DNA of 64,000 nt, from positions 1 through 64,000 of the forward strand of contig NZ_QYTV02000005.1 in assembly GCF_003605385.1 (NCBI RefSeq). Reading direction: 5' to 3'. The DNA is from Siminovitchia acidinfaciens (GTDB lineage Bacteria > Bacillota > Bacilli > Bacillales > Bacillaceae_C). Position numbers and translations under genes: made by a program. The notes beneath the pieces were generated by a model, which worked only from the letters and a program-made list of their open reading frames with translations, was not told the DNA's origin and ran no database searches. Position 1 is the first letter of the stretch, and each line of letters begins with the position of its first letter. Of this stretch, positions 27,070 through 36,251 are shown piece by piece.

Positions 27070-28257
27070 TTATTGTCTTTTAGCCTCCACAAAAGAATGA
27101 ATGCGTCTGATTGCTTCTTCAAGCAGTTCCAAAGAAGTTGCATAGGAAAGCCTTATATTCTCCGGAGAACCGAAACTTGAGCCCGGAACAACGGCGACAA
27201 GAGCCTCTTCAAGCAGTGCTGCCACAAAGCTGTCCACATCACTGAATCCAGAAATTTCTGCCGCTTCTTTAACATTCGGGTATAAATAGAATGCGCCTTG
27301 AGGTTTCAGACATTTCACTCCAGGAATGTTCGTCAATTTCTCATGAATAATATTCATTCTTTCTTCAAAAGCCTGTCTCATATTTTCAACAGGTTCCTGA
27401 GAGCCATTGTATGCTTCAATTGCTCCAAATTGGGATGTAGTTGTTGGATTTGAAGTCGAGTGGCTTGCGACATCTGTCATGGCTTTGATGATTTTTTCAT
27501 TTCCCGCAGCATATCCAATTCTCCAGCCAGTCATGGAATGCGATTTAGACACACCATTGATTATAATAGTCAAATCTTTCAGTTCTGGTGACAACTGAGC
27601 AATTGATACATGCTTATTTCCAGCGTATAGAAGCTTTTCATAAATTTCATCGGAGATGATTAAAACGTTATGTAATTTACAAATTTCCCCAATCTCGGCC
27701 AGCTCTTCTTTGGAATAAATCATCCCTGTCGGATTGCTTGGTGAATTAATGATCACAGCTTTCGTTTTGGACGTGATAGCATCTTCAAGCTGTTTTCCGG
27801 TAATTTTAAAATGATTGGCTTCCTTCCCATCAATATATACCGGCTCACCTCCAGCCAATTTCACTTGCTCTGGATAGCTGACCCAGAAGGGAGTAGGAAT
27901 GATCACTTCATCTCCGTCATTCAATATGACCTGGAAAAGTGTGTACAGTGCGTGCTTTGCACCGTTTGTTACAATAATTTCCGATGCAGCATAGTCAAGT
28001 TCCTGGTCTCTTTTAAACTTCCCGATAATGGCCTGCTTAAGCTCTGGCAAACCGCCTGCAGGCGTATATTTTGTTTGGCCTTCTTCCATGGAACGGTATG
28101 CCGCCTGGATAATATTTTCAGGTGTGTTAAAGTCCGGCTCGCCTGCTCCAAGCCCAATGACATCAAGCCCACTAGCTTTTAATTCTTTTGCCTTTGCCGT
28201 AATGGCCAATGTGGATGAAGGTGTAACTTTCGATACCCGATTTGATAATTCGATCAT
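27070..28257 (-). CDS. aspB: Aspartate aminotransferase AspB
   Basis: A 395-residue class I aminotransferase making aspartate from oxaloacetate and glutamate. Visible are GAGEPDFNTPENI, INSPSNPTGMIYS, the PLP lysine in GVSKSHSMTGWRIGY near residue 237 and the C-terminal arginine region NIRLSYATS. The ATG at 28257 follows AGCAGGGATTTACG. In B. subtilis asnS lies directly downstream; here the next gene is dnaD. Confidence 0.95.
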   Translation of the reverse strand: MIELSNRVSKVTPSSTLAITAKAKELKASGLDVIGLGAGEPDFNTPENIIQAAYRSMEEGQTKYTPAGGLPELKQAIIGKFKRDQELDYAASEIIVTNGAKHALYTLFQVILNDGDEVIIPTPFWVSYPEQVKLAGGEPVYIDGKEANHFKITGKQLEDAITSKTKAVIINSPSNPTGMIYSKEELAEIGEICKLHNVLIISDEIYEKLLYAGNKHVSIAQLSPELKDLTIIINGVSKSHSMTGWRIGYAAGNEKIIKAMTDVASHSTSNPTTTSQFGAIEAYNGSQEPVENMRQAFEERMNIIHEKLTNIPGVKCLKPQGAFYLYPNVKEAAEISGFSDVDSFVAALLEEALVAVVPGSSFGSPENIRLSYATSLELLEEAIRRIHSFVEAKRQ

Positions 28258-28275
28258 CGTAAATCCCTGCTTCCT

Positions 28276-28752
28276 CTATAAATTTTCTATTTTTCTCCAC
28301 CATTTCCCTGTATCGAAATGGATATAATAATAATTTAAGTTGGAGTTTTCATCCAAATAAGACAATTCCCAGACCGGAAGGTTTTTTTCCATTCCAAGCC
28401 GGACACCAAGAATTTCTTTGGTTTTTTTTTCATTTAACAACTTATTGACTGCCGTTTTCTTGGACACACCTTCTGATAATTTTTTAACATGGACTTTCTC
28501 TTTTTTACTATCAGGGATCCATGCAACCGTTTCTGTACCTTTACTATCTTTTCCAATAACCACATAGTACGTTTGTGATCCGTTATATAAATAAAACTCG
28601 TCCACATTTTTAATGTCCGTTTCTGAGTATAATCTCGCTTCGGCATCAGCTCTCCCAGTTTTTACGGGTTCCATCGCTTTGCTATACACACATCCGCCAA
28701 TTCCCGCCATAATGAAAATGCATGCCAGGAAAATCGCAAGCCATTTATACAT
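28276..28752 (-). CDS. ypmB: YpmB-like exported or membrane-anchored protein (DUF5590)
   Basis: A 158-residue protein with one N-terminal hydrophobic segment (WLAIFLACIFIMAGIGG), then an extracytoplasmic domain of the PepSY-like YpmB type (NVDEFYLYNGSQTYYVVIG, LNYYYIHFDTGKW). Function is unknown. The ATG at 28752 lies 6 bases after GAGGG; an ATG at 28758 abuts it. It is 18 bases upstream of aspB, so the two are probably co-transcribed. Confidence 0.87.
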   Translation of the reverse strand: MYKWLAIFLACIFIMAGIGGCVYSKAMEPVKTGRADAEARLYSETDIKNVDEFYLYNGSQTYYVVIGKDSKGTETVAWIPDSKKEKVHVKKLSEGVSKKTAVNKLLNEKKTKEILGVRLGMEKNLPVWELSYLDENSNLNYYYIHFDTGKWWRKIENL

Positions 28753-28953
28753 GTACATCCCTCGTTACTGCTATTATCTTTGGTACCTTTAATATCAGTT
28801 CCTCAATACACATTTTTTGTTACTTATAACAAGCGGTTTTTTTGCCACACTATTAATAAATAACGCGGTATTTACTCATCATTATACCATGATGTAGCCG
28901 TCGTTTTTAAAAAATCTAGTCCACAATTGTGAACGTCGCTTCCACGCGACGTT

Positions 28954-31758
28954 TTACTTTTTCTTCAGCCAATCCTCAACCAAAGGAATAAGATACTCCA
29001 GGCTGCCTGTCTCCATCTTGACCGGCGGGATGGATCTTAGAAAAGCCTTACCATAAACGGAAGTGATAATTCTTTGATCAAAAACAAAAAAAACACCGCG
29101 GTCTGACTGTTTCCTGATTAAGCGACCAAAACCTTGTTTGAACTGTATAATGGCTTCGGGAAGTGAATAAGCTGAAAATGCGTTCTTCCCACTCGTTTCT
29201 ACGGACTCGAGTTTAGCTGCTGTTACCGGTTCATCAATCGGAGAAAAAGGCAGCCTTACAACGACAAGGCATGATAAATCCTCCCCGGGTATATCGATTC
29301 CCTCCCAAAAACTGCTTGTGCCGAAAAGGATCGCCTTCTGAAATTGCTGAAAGCTTTTCACAAGCCTTCCCCTGCTCCCTGAAGATACGCCGTGGGCCAG
29401 CAAGACGTAGTCCGCGAGTTGATTACTCTCACTTAATAATTCATACGTTTTGCGGAGCATTTCATGTGATGTGAACAGTACAAGCATCCGGCCTTCCGCA
29501 GCCAACGCTGTGCCAATTAAATGACAGGCGATAGACTCGACATATTCGTCCATGGGAGTTACATTGATTTCCGGCAAATCTGTCGGTATAAAAATTTTTG
29601 CCATCTTTTCATATGGAAAAGGGGATGCAATTTTTTTTTCAATCCTATCAAATGAATCAATACCAATTTCCTTATTGAAAAATTTAAAGGTATTATTGAC
29701 AGTCAGGGATGCAGACGTAAGAACAACACTTTTATTTTCTTTAAAAAACTTTTCTGATAAAAATTGGTTTACATTTAATGGCTGACAGTGAACACTCGTT
29801 CTGTTCGGCGTACACTTCTCATCGCTCTCGAGCCAAATCACATCTTGGCTTTCTTTTGGAAGCAGTAATTGCCTAACATGCTGTCCCAAATCCAGCCAAT
29901 CCTCATAAAAACCGGTCATTTCTTCGAGAAAAGCAAGCTCTCCCGCTGAAAGAACAGGCGGATTTTTCTTTATGAGTGTCAGCCTTTCCTGTATTCCGCT
30001 CGAAATAAGCTTATGGAAATCCAGAAAGCGTTCGGCACACATCAATACTCGCTGCCATCCAGCAGTTGCCTTGGTATTGTCTGTTAACCGAAATTTAATT
30101 CTTCGACTTTTTGATTTATTTGTACGGTGAAACTTTACAAATTGTCCAAGTAATATAAATAAGTCATCTGTTTCGATATCCAGGTCAGCTATAGCCCTAT
30201 CCATAAGGTAAGTTTGAAAAGCTGGGACAGAGGAACTTTTTGCCATACATCTGTCAAGTTTATAAAAGCGTTTCTTTTTTTCGCTCGTTCCCAATTTTCC
30301 CAGCATATATTTTACATTGTTATATTCGAGCTGTTGTCCAAGCTTCATCCTTACTGCTTTTTCCAAATGATGTGCCTCGTCAATAATGACATGACTGCAC
30401 GGCGGAAGTACCTGGGAATTCAAATCTGCAACAAGCATTGCGTGATTTGTTATGATTAAATTTGCATTTTCAGCAAGGCGTTTAGAATACAAATAAAAAT
30501 CATGGCAGGTCCATGGATCAATCTGTTTCTCAACAAAAAATCCATCATTGCAAATCCTCTTCCAATAAAGCTTTCCTCCGCTCGACAGGTTCAATTCATC
30601 CCTATCCCCAGTTTTCGTATACAGCAGCCAAATCAAAATTTTCATCTTGGTAATTGTTTCATCATAGGAAGAATCCAGTTCATAGAGCGTCTGTTCGAAC
30701 TTAAGCATATTAATATAATGCTCCCTGCCTTTAAGCAAGGCAGTCTGAAAAGAAAACGGAAGGGCGTTTTCTAAAACTTCGATTTCTTTATCTAATAGCT
30801 GATGCTGTAATTGGATGGTGTATGTACTAATAATGACCTTTTCTTGCCGGGCAGCAGAAAAATAGACACTTGGCAGCAAGTATGCTAATGATTTTCCGAT
30901 GCCTGTTCCCGCTTCGATTACAGAATGTATATCCGTGTCTAGTGATTCATATACAGTGTCCATCATTTCAAACTGGCCATTTCGGGCTTCAAAATCCCTG
31001 ATGGAATTCTGTAAAAGGCTGATTTTTTCATTTTCATTTTTGGGGTAATTAACAACTTGCAGTGATACCTCTTGATCAGGTATCCGCTTTTTTTTCAAAA
31101 TAATGCCTCGAAAAGATTCAAGGTCATCTTGAAGATGTTCCAGTTGGCCTGCTTTTTCCTTTTTAATGGACTCAAAAAAAGAAAACATGTTGTTGTTCAG
31201 GCTTTTTGATAATTTACATAATGTTTCCAGGGTCGTAGCCGGGAGACTTTTAGCTTTTTCCAGCAACATCAAAAGTAACTCTGCCGTAGCAAGAGCGTCA
31301 CTGTCCGCCTGATGCGGATTAAGATGCTCCAACTCCATTTCATCCGAAAGCTCTTCCAATTTATAACTGTTTGCTTCCGGGAGCAGGATATTAGCCAATT
31401 CAACTGTGTCCAAAGTTTTTTCAATGGGGTTGTTGAAGCCTGCGCTTTTCAATTCTCCAGCAACAAAACTACGGTCGAATTTTACATTATGAGCAACAAA
31501 AATTGCCCCCTCCAATATTGAATGGAGATCGGCTGCAATCTCGTCAAAAGTTGGTGCATTGGTTACTTCTTCTTCGGTGATGCCTGTCAAATCTTTAATA
31601 AAAGCCGGGATGGGCATTTCGGGATTGACAAAAGAAGTATATTGCTCCATGATTTTGCTGTCTTTCACAACGACTGCAGAGATTTGTATAATTCTGGAGC
31701 CCCTGTTATATGAATTTCCAGTCGTCTCAACATCTACAACGACATATTTATTTGTCAT
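28954..31758 (-). CDS. dinG: DinG-family exonuclease-helicase fusion
   Basis: A 934-residue Firmicute-type DinG (B. subtilis 931). A DEDDh 3'-5' exonuclease domain covers about residues 1-165 (VVVDVETTG, then HNVKFDRSF and HQADSDALATAE). A superfamily 2 helicase follows, with Walker A EAGTGIGKS near 281, DEAH in IIDEAHHL near 457 and motif VI QGFGRLIRKQSDRG. The four iron-sulfur cysteines of E. coli DinG are not evident, as known for this group, which acts mainly as a nuclease. The ATG at 31758 lies 8 bases after AAAGGTG. Confidence 0.95.
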   Translation of the reverse strand: MTNKYVVVDVETTGNSYNRGSRIIQISAVVVKDSKIMEQYTSFVNPEMPIPAFIKDLTGITEEEVTNAPTFDEIAADLHSILEGAIFVAHNVKFDRSFVAGELKSAGFNNPIEKTLDTVELANILLPEANSYKLEELSDEMELEHLNPHQADSDALATAELLLMLLEKAKSLPATTLETLCKLSKSLNNNMFSFFESIKKEKAGQLEHLQDDLESFRGIILKKKRIPDQEVSLQVVNYPKNENEKISLLQNSIRDFEARNGQFEMMDTVYESLDTDIHSVIEAGTGIGKSLAYLLPSVYFSAARQEKVIISTYTIQLQHQLLDKEIEVLENALPFSFQTALLKGREHYINMLKFEQTLYELDSSYDETITKMKILIWLLYTKTGDRDELNLSSGGKLYWKRICNDGFFVEKQIDPWTCHDFYLYSKRLAENANLIITNHAMLVADLNSQVLPPCSHVIIDEAHHLEKAVRMKLGQQLEYNNVKYMLGKLGTSEKKKRFYKLDRCMAKSSSVPAFQTYLMDRAIADLDIETDDLFILLGQFVKFHRTNKSKSRRIKFRLTDNTKATAGWQRVLMCAERFLDFHKLISSGIQERLTLIKKNPPVLSAGELAFLEEMTGFYEDWLDLGQHVRQLLLPKESQDVIWLESDEKCTPNRTSVHCQPLNVNQFLSEKFFKENKSVVLTSASLTVNNTFKFFNKEIGIDSFDRIEKKIASPFPYEKMAKIFIPTDLPEINVTPMDEYVESIACHLIGTALAAEGRMLVLFTSHEMLRKTYELLSESNQLADYVLLAHGVSSGSRGRLVKSFQQFQKAILFGTSSFWEGIDIPGEDLSCLVVVRLPFSPIDEPVTAAKLESVETSGKNAFSAYSLPEAIIQFKQGFGRLIRKQSDRGVFFVFDQRIITSVYGKAFLRSIPPVKMETGSLEYLIPLVEDWLKKK

Positions 31759-31846
31759 CCGCTTCACACCTTTGATTCTTACACCAAATCATTCTCTTAG
31801 TTAGTTTAACATATAAGCGGACTCTTTCCACTTGTAAATAAAGCGG

Positions 31847-32692
31847 CTATACATCGATGATGATATTGTCGATGAGCCTTGCTTTTGAAAACTTTATTGC
31901 AGCTGCAATAATCATTTTCCCATGAGGAGCCGAAACCTTCTCCAATTGAGGAAAAGTTAATAGCTCTACATAATCAATTACGGCGTGCGTATGTGTGACT
32001 AAGTAATCCCTGACGGAATCCAATATGAATGTAATATTGGTTTCCCCGTTTTTTATTAACTCTTCCGCTCTTCGCAAGCTTGTATATAAAGCCGGTGCTT
32101 GCTCTCGTTCTTCATCAGTCAAATAGACATTCCTTGAGCTGACCGCCAGACCGGAAGGTTCTCTGACAGTTTGAACCGGAACGAGTTCTACAGGGAAGTC
32201 AATATCTTCAACAAGTCCGGAGACAACTGCAAATTGCTGTGCGTCTTTCAAACCGAAATATGCTCGGTCCGGCATGACAATGTTAAATAGCTTAGACAGT
32301 ACAGTTACGACACCGTCGAAGTGACCCGGCCGGTTGACACCGCAAAGGGTATCCGTCCTTTTTAATACCGTCATCCCCGTGGATCTCTCATTGGTATACA
32401 TATTTTTAGCACTTGGCATGAATAATATGTCAACACCCGCTTCTTGAGCAAGCTTTGTATCCCTTTCAGAATTTCTAGGGTAAGCTTCAAAGTCCTCTCC
32501 TGGACCGAATTGAAGCGGATTGACAAAAATACTCATGATGATTATGTCATTGTCGGTTCTGGCTTCTTTAACAAGCGTCAAATGTCCTTCATGCAAATAC
32601 CCCATTGTCGGTACAAAACCGATGGACTTTCCGCTACATTTATTATCCTTCGCCAGTTGCTGCATTTCTTGCTTTGATGTGATGATTCTCAA
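31847..32692 (-). CDS. panC: Pantothenate synthetase
   Basis: A 281-residue enzyme joining pantoate and beta-alanine with ATP. The nucleotidyltransferase motif FVPTMGYLHEGHLTLV (HxGH) is near the start, followed by SIFVNPLQFGPGEDF and YFGLKDAQQFAVV, with AVSSRNVYL late. The start is TTG at 32692 after GGAGGAAAATAAT, where the ribosome-binding site is formed by the last codons of panB. panD, which usually follows in Bacillus, is missing between panC and dinG. Confidence 0.96.
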   Translation of the reverse strand: MRIITSKQEMQQLAKDNKCSGKSIGFVPTMGYLHEGHLTLVKEARTDNDIIIMSIFVNPLQFGPGEDFEAYPRNSERDTKLAQEAGVDILFMPSAKNMYTNERSTGMTVLKRTDTLCGVNRPGHFDGVVTVLSKLFNIVMPDRAYFGLKDAQQFAVVSGLVEDIDFPVELVPVQTVREPSGLAVSSRNVYLTDEEREQAPALYTSLRRAEELIKNGETNITFILDSVRDYLVTHTHAVIDYVELLTFPQLEKVSAPHGKMIIAAAIKFSKARLIDNIIIDV

Positions 32693-32693
32693 A

Positions 32694-33527
32694 TTATTTT
32701 CCTCCGTATAAAAAAGCCAGTTCTTCCTGCTTCATTTCAAATGTATGTTGTTTTTCGGGGAAAGTCCCGGTCTTCACTTCCCGGATATATTCTTTGATTC
32801 CGCGGGATGCCTCATGGTCAATATCCGCAAATTTTTTTACAAATTTAGGGACCCGATCAACTCCAAAAGTTACAACATCATGAAAGACAAGTACCTGTCC
32901 ATCGGTATCAGCTCCAGCACCTATCCCTATGACTGGAATATTTATTTGGGAAGCCACTTCTCTTCCAAGTTGGTGTGGAATACACTCTAACACAAGGGCA
33001 AAAGCACCGGCTTCTTCACATTTTTTTGCATCTTCAATCAATGCTGCAGCCGCCGTAGCTGTTTTTGCCTGCACCTTGTATCCGCCAAGCACTCCCGCAG
33101 TCTGTGGTGTCAGTCCTAGATGCCCCACTACAGGAACACCGGCGTTTGTCAAAACCCTGATCGTTTCAATGACTTCTCCTCCGCCTTCAACCTTAACTGC
33201 ATGTGCCCCGCTTTCCTGCATGATGTTTCCTGCAGATCTTAGCGCTTCTTCTTTACTTATGTGATAAGTCATAAAAGGCAAGTCTGTGACTATGAATGTA
33301 TCTTTAGCCCCCCGCTTCACCGCTTTTGTATGATGAATCATATCATAGGTTGTTACAGGAACTGTCGAATCGTAGCCGAGCACAACCATTCCGAGTGAAT
33401 CACCAACAAGAATCATGTCCACTCCTGCTGCTTCGGCAAGTTTTGCCTGCGGATAATCGTAGGCAGTAAGCATAACAATCTTTTCCCCTGCTTCTTTCAT
33501 TTTTAAAAAATCTGTTGTTGACTTCAA
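32694..33527 (-). CDS. panB: 3-methyl-2-oxobutanoate hydroxymethyltransferase (ketopantoate hydroxymethyltransferase)
   Basis: A 277-residue enzyme, exactly the B. subtilis length, making ketopantoate from 2-ketoisovalerate and methylenetetrahydrofolate. Visible are [42 protein letters not shown] and PVIGIGAG. I prefer a TTG start at 33527, 9 bases after AGGAGG, because it aligns with the B. subtilis start; the ATG at 33536 directly abuts the ribosome-binding site. A structured leader upstream (33593-33672) probably controls panBC. Confidence 0.95.
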   Translation of the reverse strand: MKSTTDFLKMKEAGEKIVMLTAYDYPQAKLAEAAGVDMILVGDSLGMVVLGYDSTVPVTTYDMIHHTKAVKRGAKDTFIVTDLPFMTYHISKEEALRSAGNIMQESGAHAVKVEGGGEVIETIRVLTNAGVPVVGHLGLTPQTAGVLGGYKVQAKTATAAAALIEDAKKCEEAGAFALVLECIPHQLGREVASQINIPVIGIGAGADTDGQVLVFHDVVTFGVDRVPKFVKKFADIDHEASRGIKEYIREVKTGTFPEKQHTFEMKQEELAFLYGGK

Positions 33528-33592
33528 CTTTTTCATCCTCCTGTCATATTAGAGGAGACGAATCAATTGGAGCAACAGTATAATAACCAAAA

Positions 33593-33672
33593 GGAGTCCT
33601 CCCCAAAAAGGCAGAAGGACTCCGTAACTGTCACTCGTTCGTTTCGGTCCTCTGTCCCCGTCCTTTAGAGGA
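33593..33672 (-). promoter_or_regulatory. Candidate pan RNA motif leader with attenuator upstream of panBC
   Basis: Read on the minus strand there are three structures. Hairpin 1 pairs TCCTCT and AGAGGA (33672-33648). Hairpin 2 pairs CCG-A-AAC and GTT-A-CGG (33647-33622), leaving an unpaired A on each side, as described for the pan motif found upstream of panB in Bacillus. A terminator-like stem GGAGTCCT/AGGACTCC (33623-33593) is followed by TTTT. Hairpin 2 and the terminator share two bases, and AAGGAC in the loop of hairpin 1 could pair with GTCCTT of the terminator, giving an antiterminator. Motif identity is from memory of the family, not a search. Confidence 0.65.
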
Positions 33673-33741
33673 TCAAGGCAGAACTAAAATTTTTTTCCTA
33701 TAGTTTGTGGTGCAGCTCAACAAATGATACCGCCCAAAAAA

Positions 33742-33770
33742 AGTATAGCAAATATTTCGTCGAATGAAAA
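33742..33770 (-). promoter_or_regulatory. Candidate sigma-A promoter of panBC
   Basis: On the minus strand TTTTCA (33770-33765) and TATACT (33747-33742) are 17 bases apart. Transcription would begin about 60 bases before the structured leader. Confidence 0.5.
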
Positions 33771-33780
33771 CCAAAAGCGT

Positions 33781-34085
33781 AAGGGTCTGTACATCGACGT
33801 GCAGACTGAACCGAAATGCGGAAACGCCTTGATTAGCCCCGACGACAAGCATAAGACGATTCCCGAGGAGGCAGCTTTTCAGTCACCACAGGGAATTGGC
33901 TTATGACCCTAGAGGGGCTAGGCGTTGCAGCTAGACATGGAGTGCCTCTGACAGATAAAGGAACACCGCGACGAAGGCCGCTCAATACCGCCACACCCTG
34001 TGGCTTCTGCAGGCTCAGGACGCGACATCCTTTTGCTTCGCTTGCACTAGCACTTCCTGTCCGTCGGCGCTGAACGTTATCCGAA
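33781..34085 (+). repeat. Foldback intergenic repeat, long form (copy 6)
   Basis: It opens with GTCTGTACATCGACGTGCAGAC, itself a hairpin, then ATGCGGAAACGCCTTGAT, AGCCCCGACGACAAGCATAA, GATTCCCGAGGAGGCAGC, CCACAGGGAATTGGCTTATG and GAGGGGCTAGGCGTTG. It ends with a second module (GCAGGCTCAGGACGCGACATC, GCTTCGCTTGCACTAGCA). It fills the gap between the panB promoter and the birA stop codon. Confidence 0.82.
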
Positions 34086-34088
34086 CAT

Positions 34089-35069
34089 TTAAAACTGCTC
34101 AATATCGGCAGAATAAATATTATGTATGACGCCCTTTTCATCCTCGATTTTTAATACTCCTTCATTTGAAATTCCTACTGCCACTCCAACAATTTCTCCT
34201 GTTACTGTAGTTGCTTTGATTTGTTTTCCAATGCTGGTAGCATAGCTTTCCCATAAAATGCGAATCGGAAGGAAACCATCTGATATATATATGGAATAAT
34301 ATTTTTCGAAATTTTTCAGAAAACTTTGAATCAATGCTGCCCGTGATATCTTTTCACCTTTTTCGATAAATAGAGATGAGGCAATCTTCTTGACTTCCAC
34401 CGGAAAATCATCTGACGCGTGATTGACATTCATCCCGATTCCAATGATCAATGAAGATATTTTATCAGCTTCCGCCTGAAGTTCTGTTAAAATACCAACA
34501 ACTTTTTTTCCTTTGATCAACAAATCATTGGGCCATTTGATTTCTGGCGTGATTTCGGTCACTTCCTCAATTGCACGAGCCACAGCAACTGCCGTTATCA
34601 ATGTAAATTGCGGTGCTTTTTGCGGTGGGAGATCAGGTCTTACAATAATACTCATCCAAATACCTTTTCCACTGGCAGAATGCCAAGCTCTGCCCAGTCT
34701 GCCCCGTCCCGAAGTTTGTTCTTCAGCAATGACCAGCGTCCCTTCAGGCGCCCCGTCATATGCCAGCTGATAGGCTGCCTTTTGTGTCGATTCCAGGGAG
34801 TCAAAATAATGGACGCTTCTGCCAAATCGCTCCGTTTCAAGTCCAAATAGTATTTCATTTTCAGTCATATTTTCCGGTGTACCAATAATCCTGTATCCCT
34901 TATTTCTAACTGCCTCTAGCACAAAGCCGTCTTTCCTCAGTTCTTCGATATGTTTCCATATGGCTGTTCTGGAACAGCCAATAATCTCTGCTAAGGCCTG
35001 CCCCGATAGAAATTTCCCATCAGCATCAGATAGAGCCTCTATCAATTGCTGCCTTATAGTAGTCCGCAA
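34089..35069 (-). CDS. birA: Biotin-[acetyl-CoA-carboxylase] ligase and biotin repressor BirA
   Basis: A 326-residue protein (325 in B. subtilis). A winged-helix DNA-binding domain occupies about residues 1-60 (LAEIIGCSRTAIWKHIEELRKDG). The ligase domain has the biotinoyl-AMP loop TSGRGRLGRAWHS, then IKWPNDLLIKGKKVVGIL and IGIGMNVNH. It represses biotin genes in B. subtilis when holo-ligase is not needed. I chose TTG at 35069, 10 bases after AAGGAGG and matching the family start; GTG at 35081 overlaps the ribosome-binding site. It overlaps cca by 16 bases. Confidence 0.95.
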   Translation of the reverse strand: MRTTIRQQLIEALSDADGKFLSGQALAEIIGCSRTAIWKHIEELRKDGFVLEAVRNKGYRIIGTPENMTENEILFGLETERFGRSVHYFDSLESTQKAAYQLAYDGAPEGTLVIAEEQTSGRGRLGRAWHSASGKGIWMSIIVRPDLPPQKAPQFTLITAVAVARAIEEVTEITPEIKWPNDLLIKGKKVVGILTELQAEADKISSLIIGIGMNVNHASDDFPVEVKKIASSLFIEKGEKISRAALIQSFLKNFEKYYSIYISDGFLPIRILWESYATSIGKQIKATTVTGEIVGVAVGISNEGVLKIEDEKGVIHNIYSADIEQF

Positions 35070-36250
35070 ACCTTCACCCACCTCCTTATTTCCTCTTTAT
35101 CATTTGAAACGTCATTATCCAGAACTGCTTGAATGATTTTTTCAAGCAACTCTTTCATCCATGGGCCGGCTGTTACATCTGACCATGATAAAAGGTCGTT
35201 TCCTGTAACGGCCAATTCCTGTCTGGATTTGATCGGCAGTTGATCGAAACGATTATTGATCAATGTCACTGATTCCATCAATGACCCATGTTGTATCGTC
35301 TGGTAGACCGTTTCAACAAGGACAGCAGTTTCCCTGCCAGCAGAAAACAACTCAAATGAGGTCCATTCATGAAGGTGTCTCCGGTTTAAGAAACCAATCG
35401 CCCGAACTAAGGATTTTATCTTTTTGGAAGGAAGCTTCCAGCTTTTAAGCTCTTCCGCATGGTCATCGGCATCCGCAAGGTACAAGGCCAAAAGCCACAT
35501 ATCATCCTCATTCAATGATGAAATTTGGTACTTCATTGTAGCATCGATAACCTTTTTTTCATTGAATAACGATGGCAGGTACTTGTATAATCCACTTGTA
35601 AAAAGGATGTTGAATGCTTCGGATTTATTCGGCCCATCCAATAGTTTCACCATTTCAACCATGACTCTCTCAACAGCAATATGCTTCAGGAGACAAGCAT
35701 GAGTCGCGATTGCCCGTTCCGTCTGATGTTCCAGACGGAATCCAAGCTGGCTGACGAAACGGACTGCCCTCATCAGCCGCAAAGCATCCTCTTGAAATCG
35801 TTCATCAGCCGAACCGACGGTTTCTATCAATTGTTCCTTCAATGCTTTTTGTCCCTCAAAAGGATCAACCAGCTCTCCATTATTATCCATAGCTATCGCA
35901 TTCATTGTAAAATCGCGGCGCTTTAAATCCTCAGTCAAATTTCGGACAAACGCAACGGTTTCGGGGCGCCTATAATCTTTGTACTCCGCTTCCGTTCTGT
36001 ATGTCGTAACTTCAAATCCTTGCCCTTGAATGATAACGATAATTGTGCCATGTTCTATGCCCACGTCGACTGTCTTTGAAAAGATTCCTTTGAGCTCTGC
36101 TGGTGTAGCGGATGTGGCGATATCAACATCGTGAATTTCTTTCCCAAGCAAGTGATCCCTGACGGAACCGCCGACAAAATAAGCTTCAAATCCTGCATTT
36201 TGAATGTCCTCAATAATCGGCAGCGCCGACAAGAATGGTTCCTTCATCAT
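35054..36250 (-). CDS. cca: CCA tRNA nucleotidyltransferase
   Basis: A 398-residue class II enzyme that adds or repairs the tRNA 3' CCA end. Motif A is AYFVGGSVRDHLLGKEIHDVDIAT, with the Asp-x-Asp metal ligands. RRDFTMNAIAMD and EDALRLMRAVRF are motifs B to D. The ATG at 36250 lies 5 bases after AAGAAGG, one base from the bshA stop codon; a longer frame to 36286 lies inside bshA. The genes are translationally chained. Confidence 0.95.
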   Translation of the reverse strand: MMKEPFLSALPIIEDIQNAGFEAYFVGGSVRDHLLGKEIHDVDIATSATPAELKGIFSKTVDVGIEHGTIIVIIQGQGFEVTTYRTEAEYKDYRRPETVAFVRNLTEDLKRRDFTMNAIAMDNNGELVDPFEGQKALKEQLIETVGSADERFQEDALRLMRAVRFVSQLGFRLEHQTERAIATHACLLKHIAVERVMVEMVKLLDGPNKSEAFNILFTSGLYKYLPSLFNEKKVIDATMKYQISSLNEDDMWLLALYLADADDHAEELKSWKLPSKKIKSLVRAIGFLNRRHLHEWTSFELFSAGRETAVLVETVYQTIQHGSLMESVTLINNRFDQLPIKSRQELAVTGNDLLSWSDVTAGPWMKELLEKIIQAVLDNDVSNDKEEIRRWVKVCGLL

Positions 36251-36251
36251 T

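Noticed and set aside
28759-28953. Search for ypmA between ypmB and dinG
   Set aside because: No minus-strand frame of about 55 codons with a ribosome-binding site is present; the region only shows a weak hairpin near 28935.
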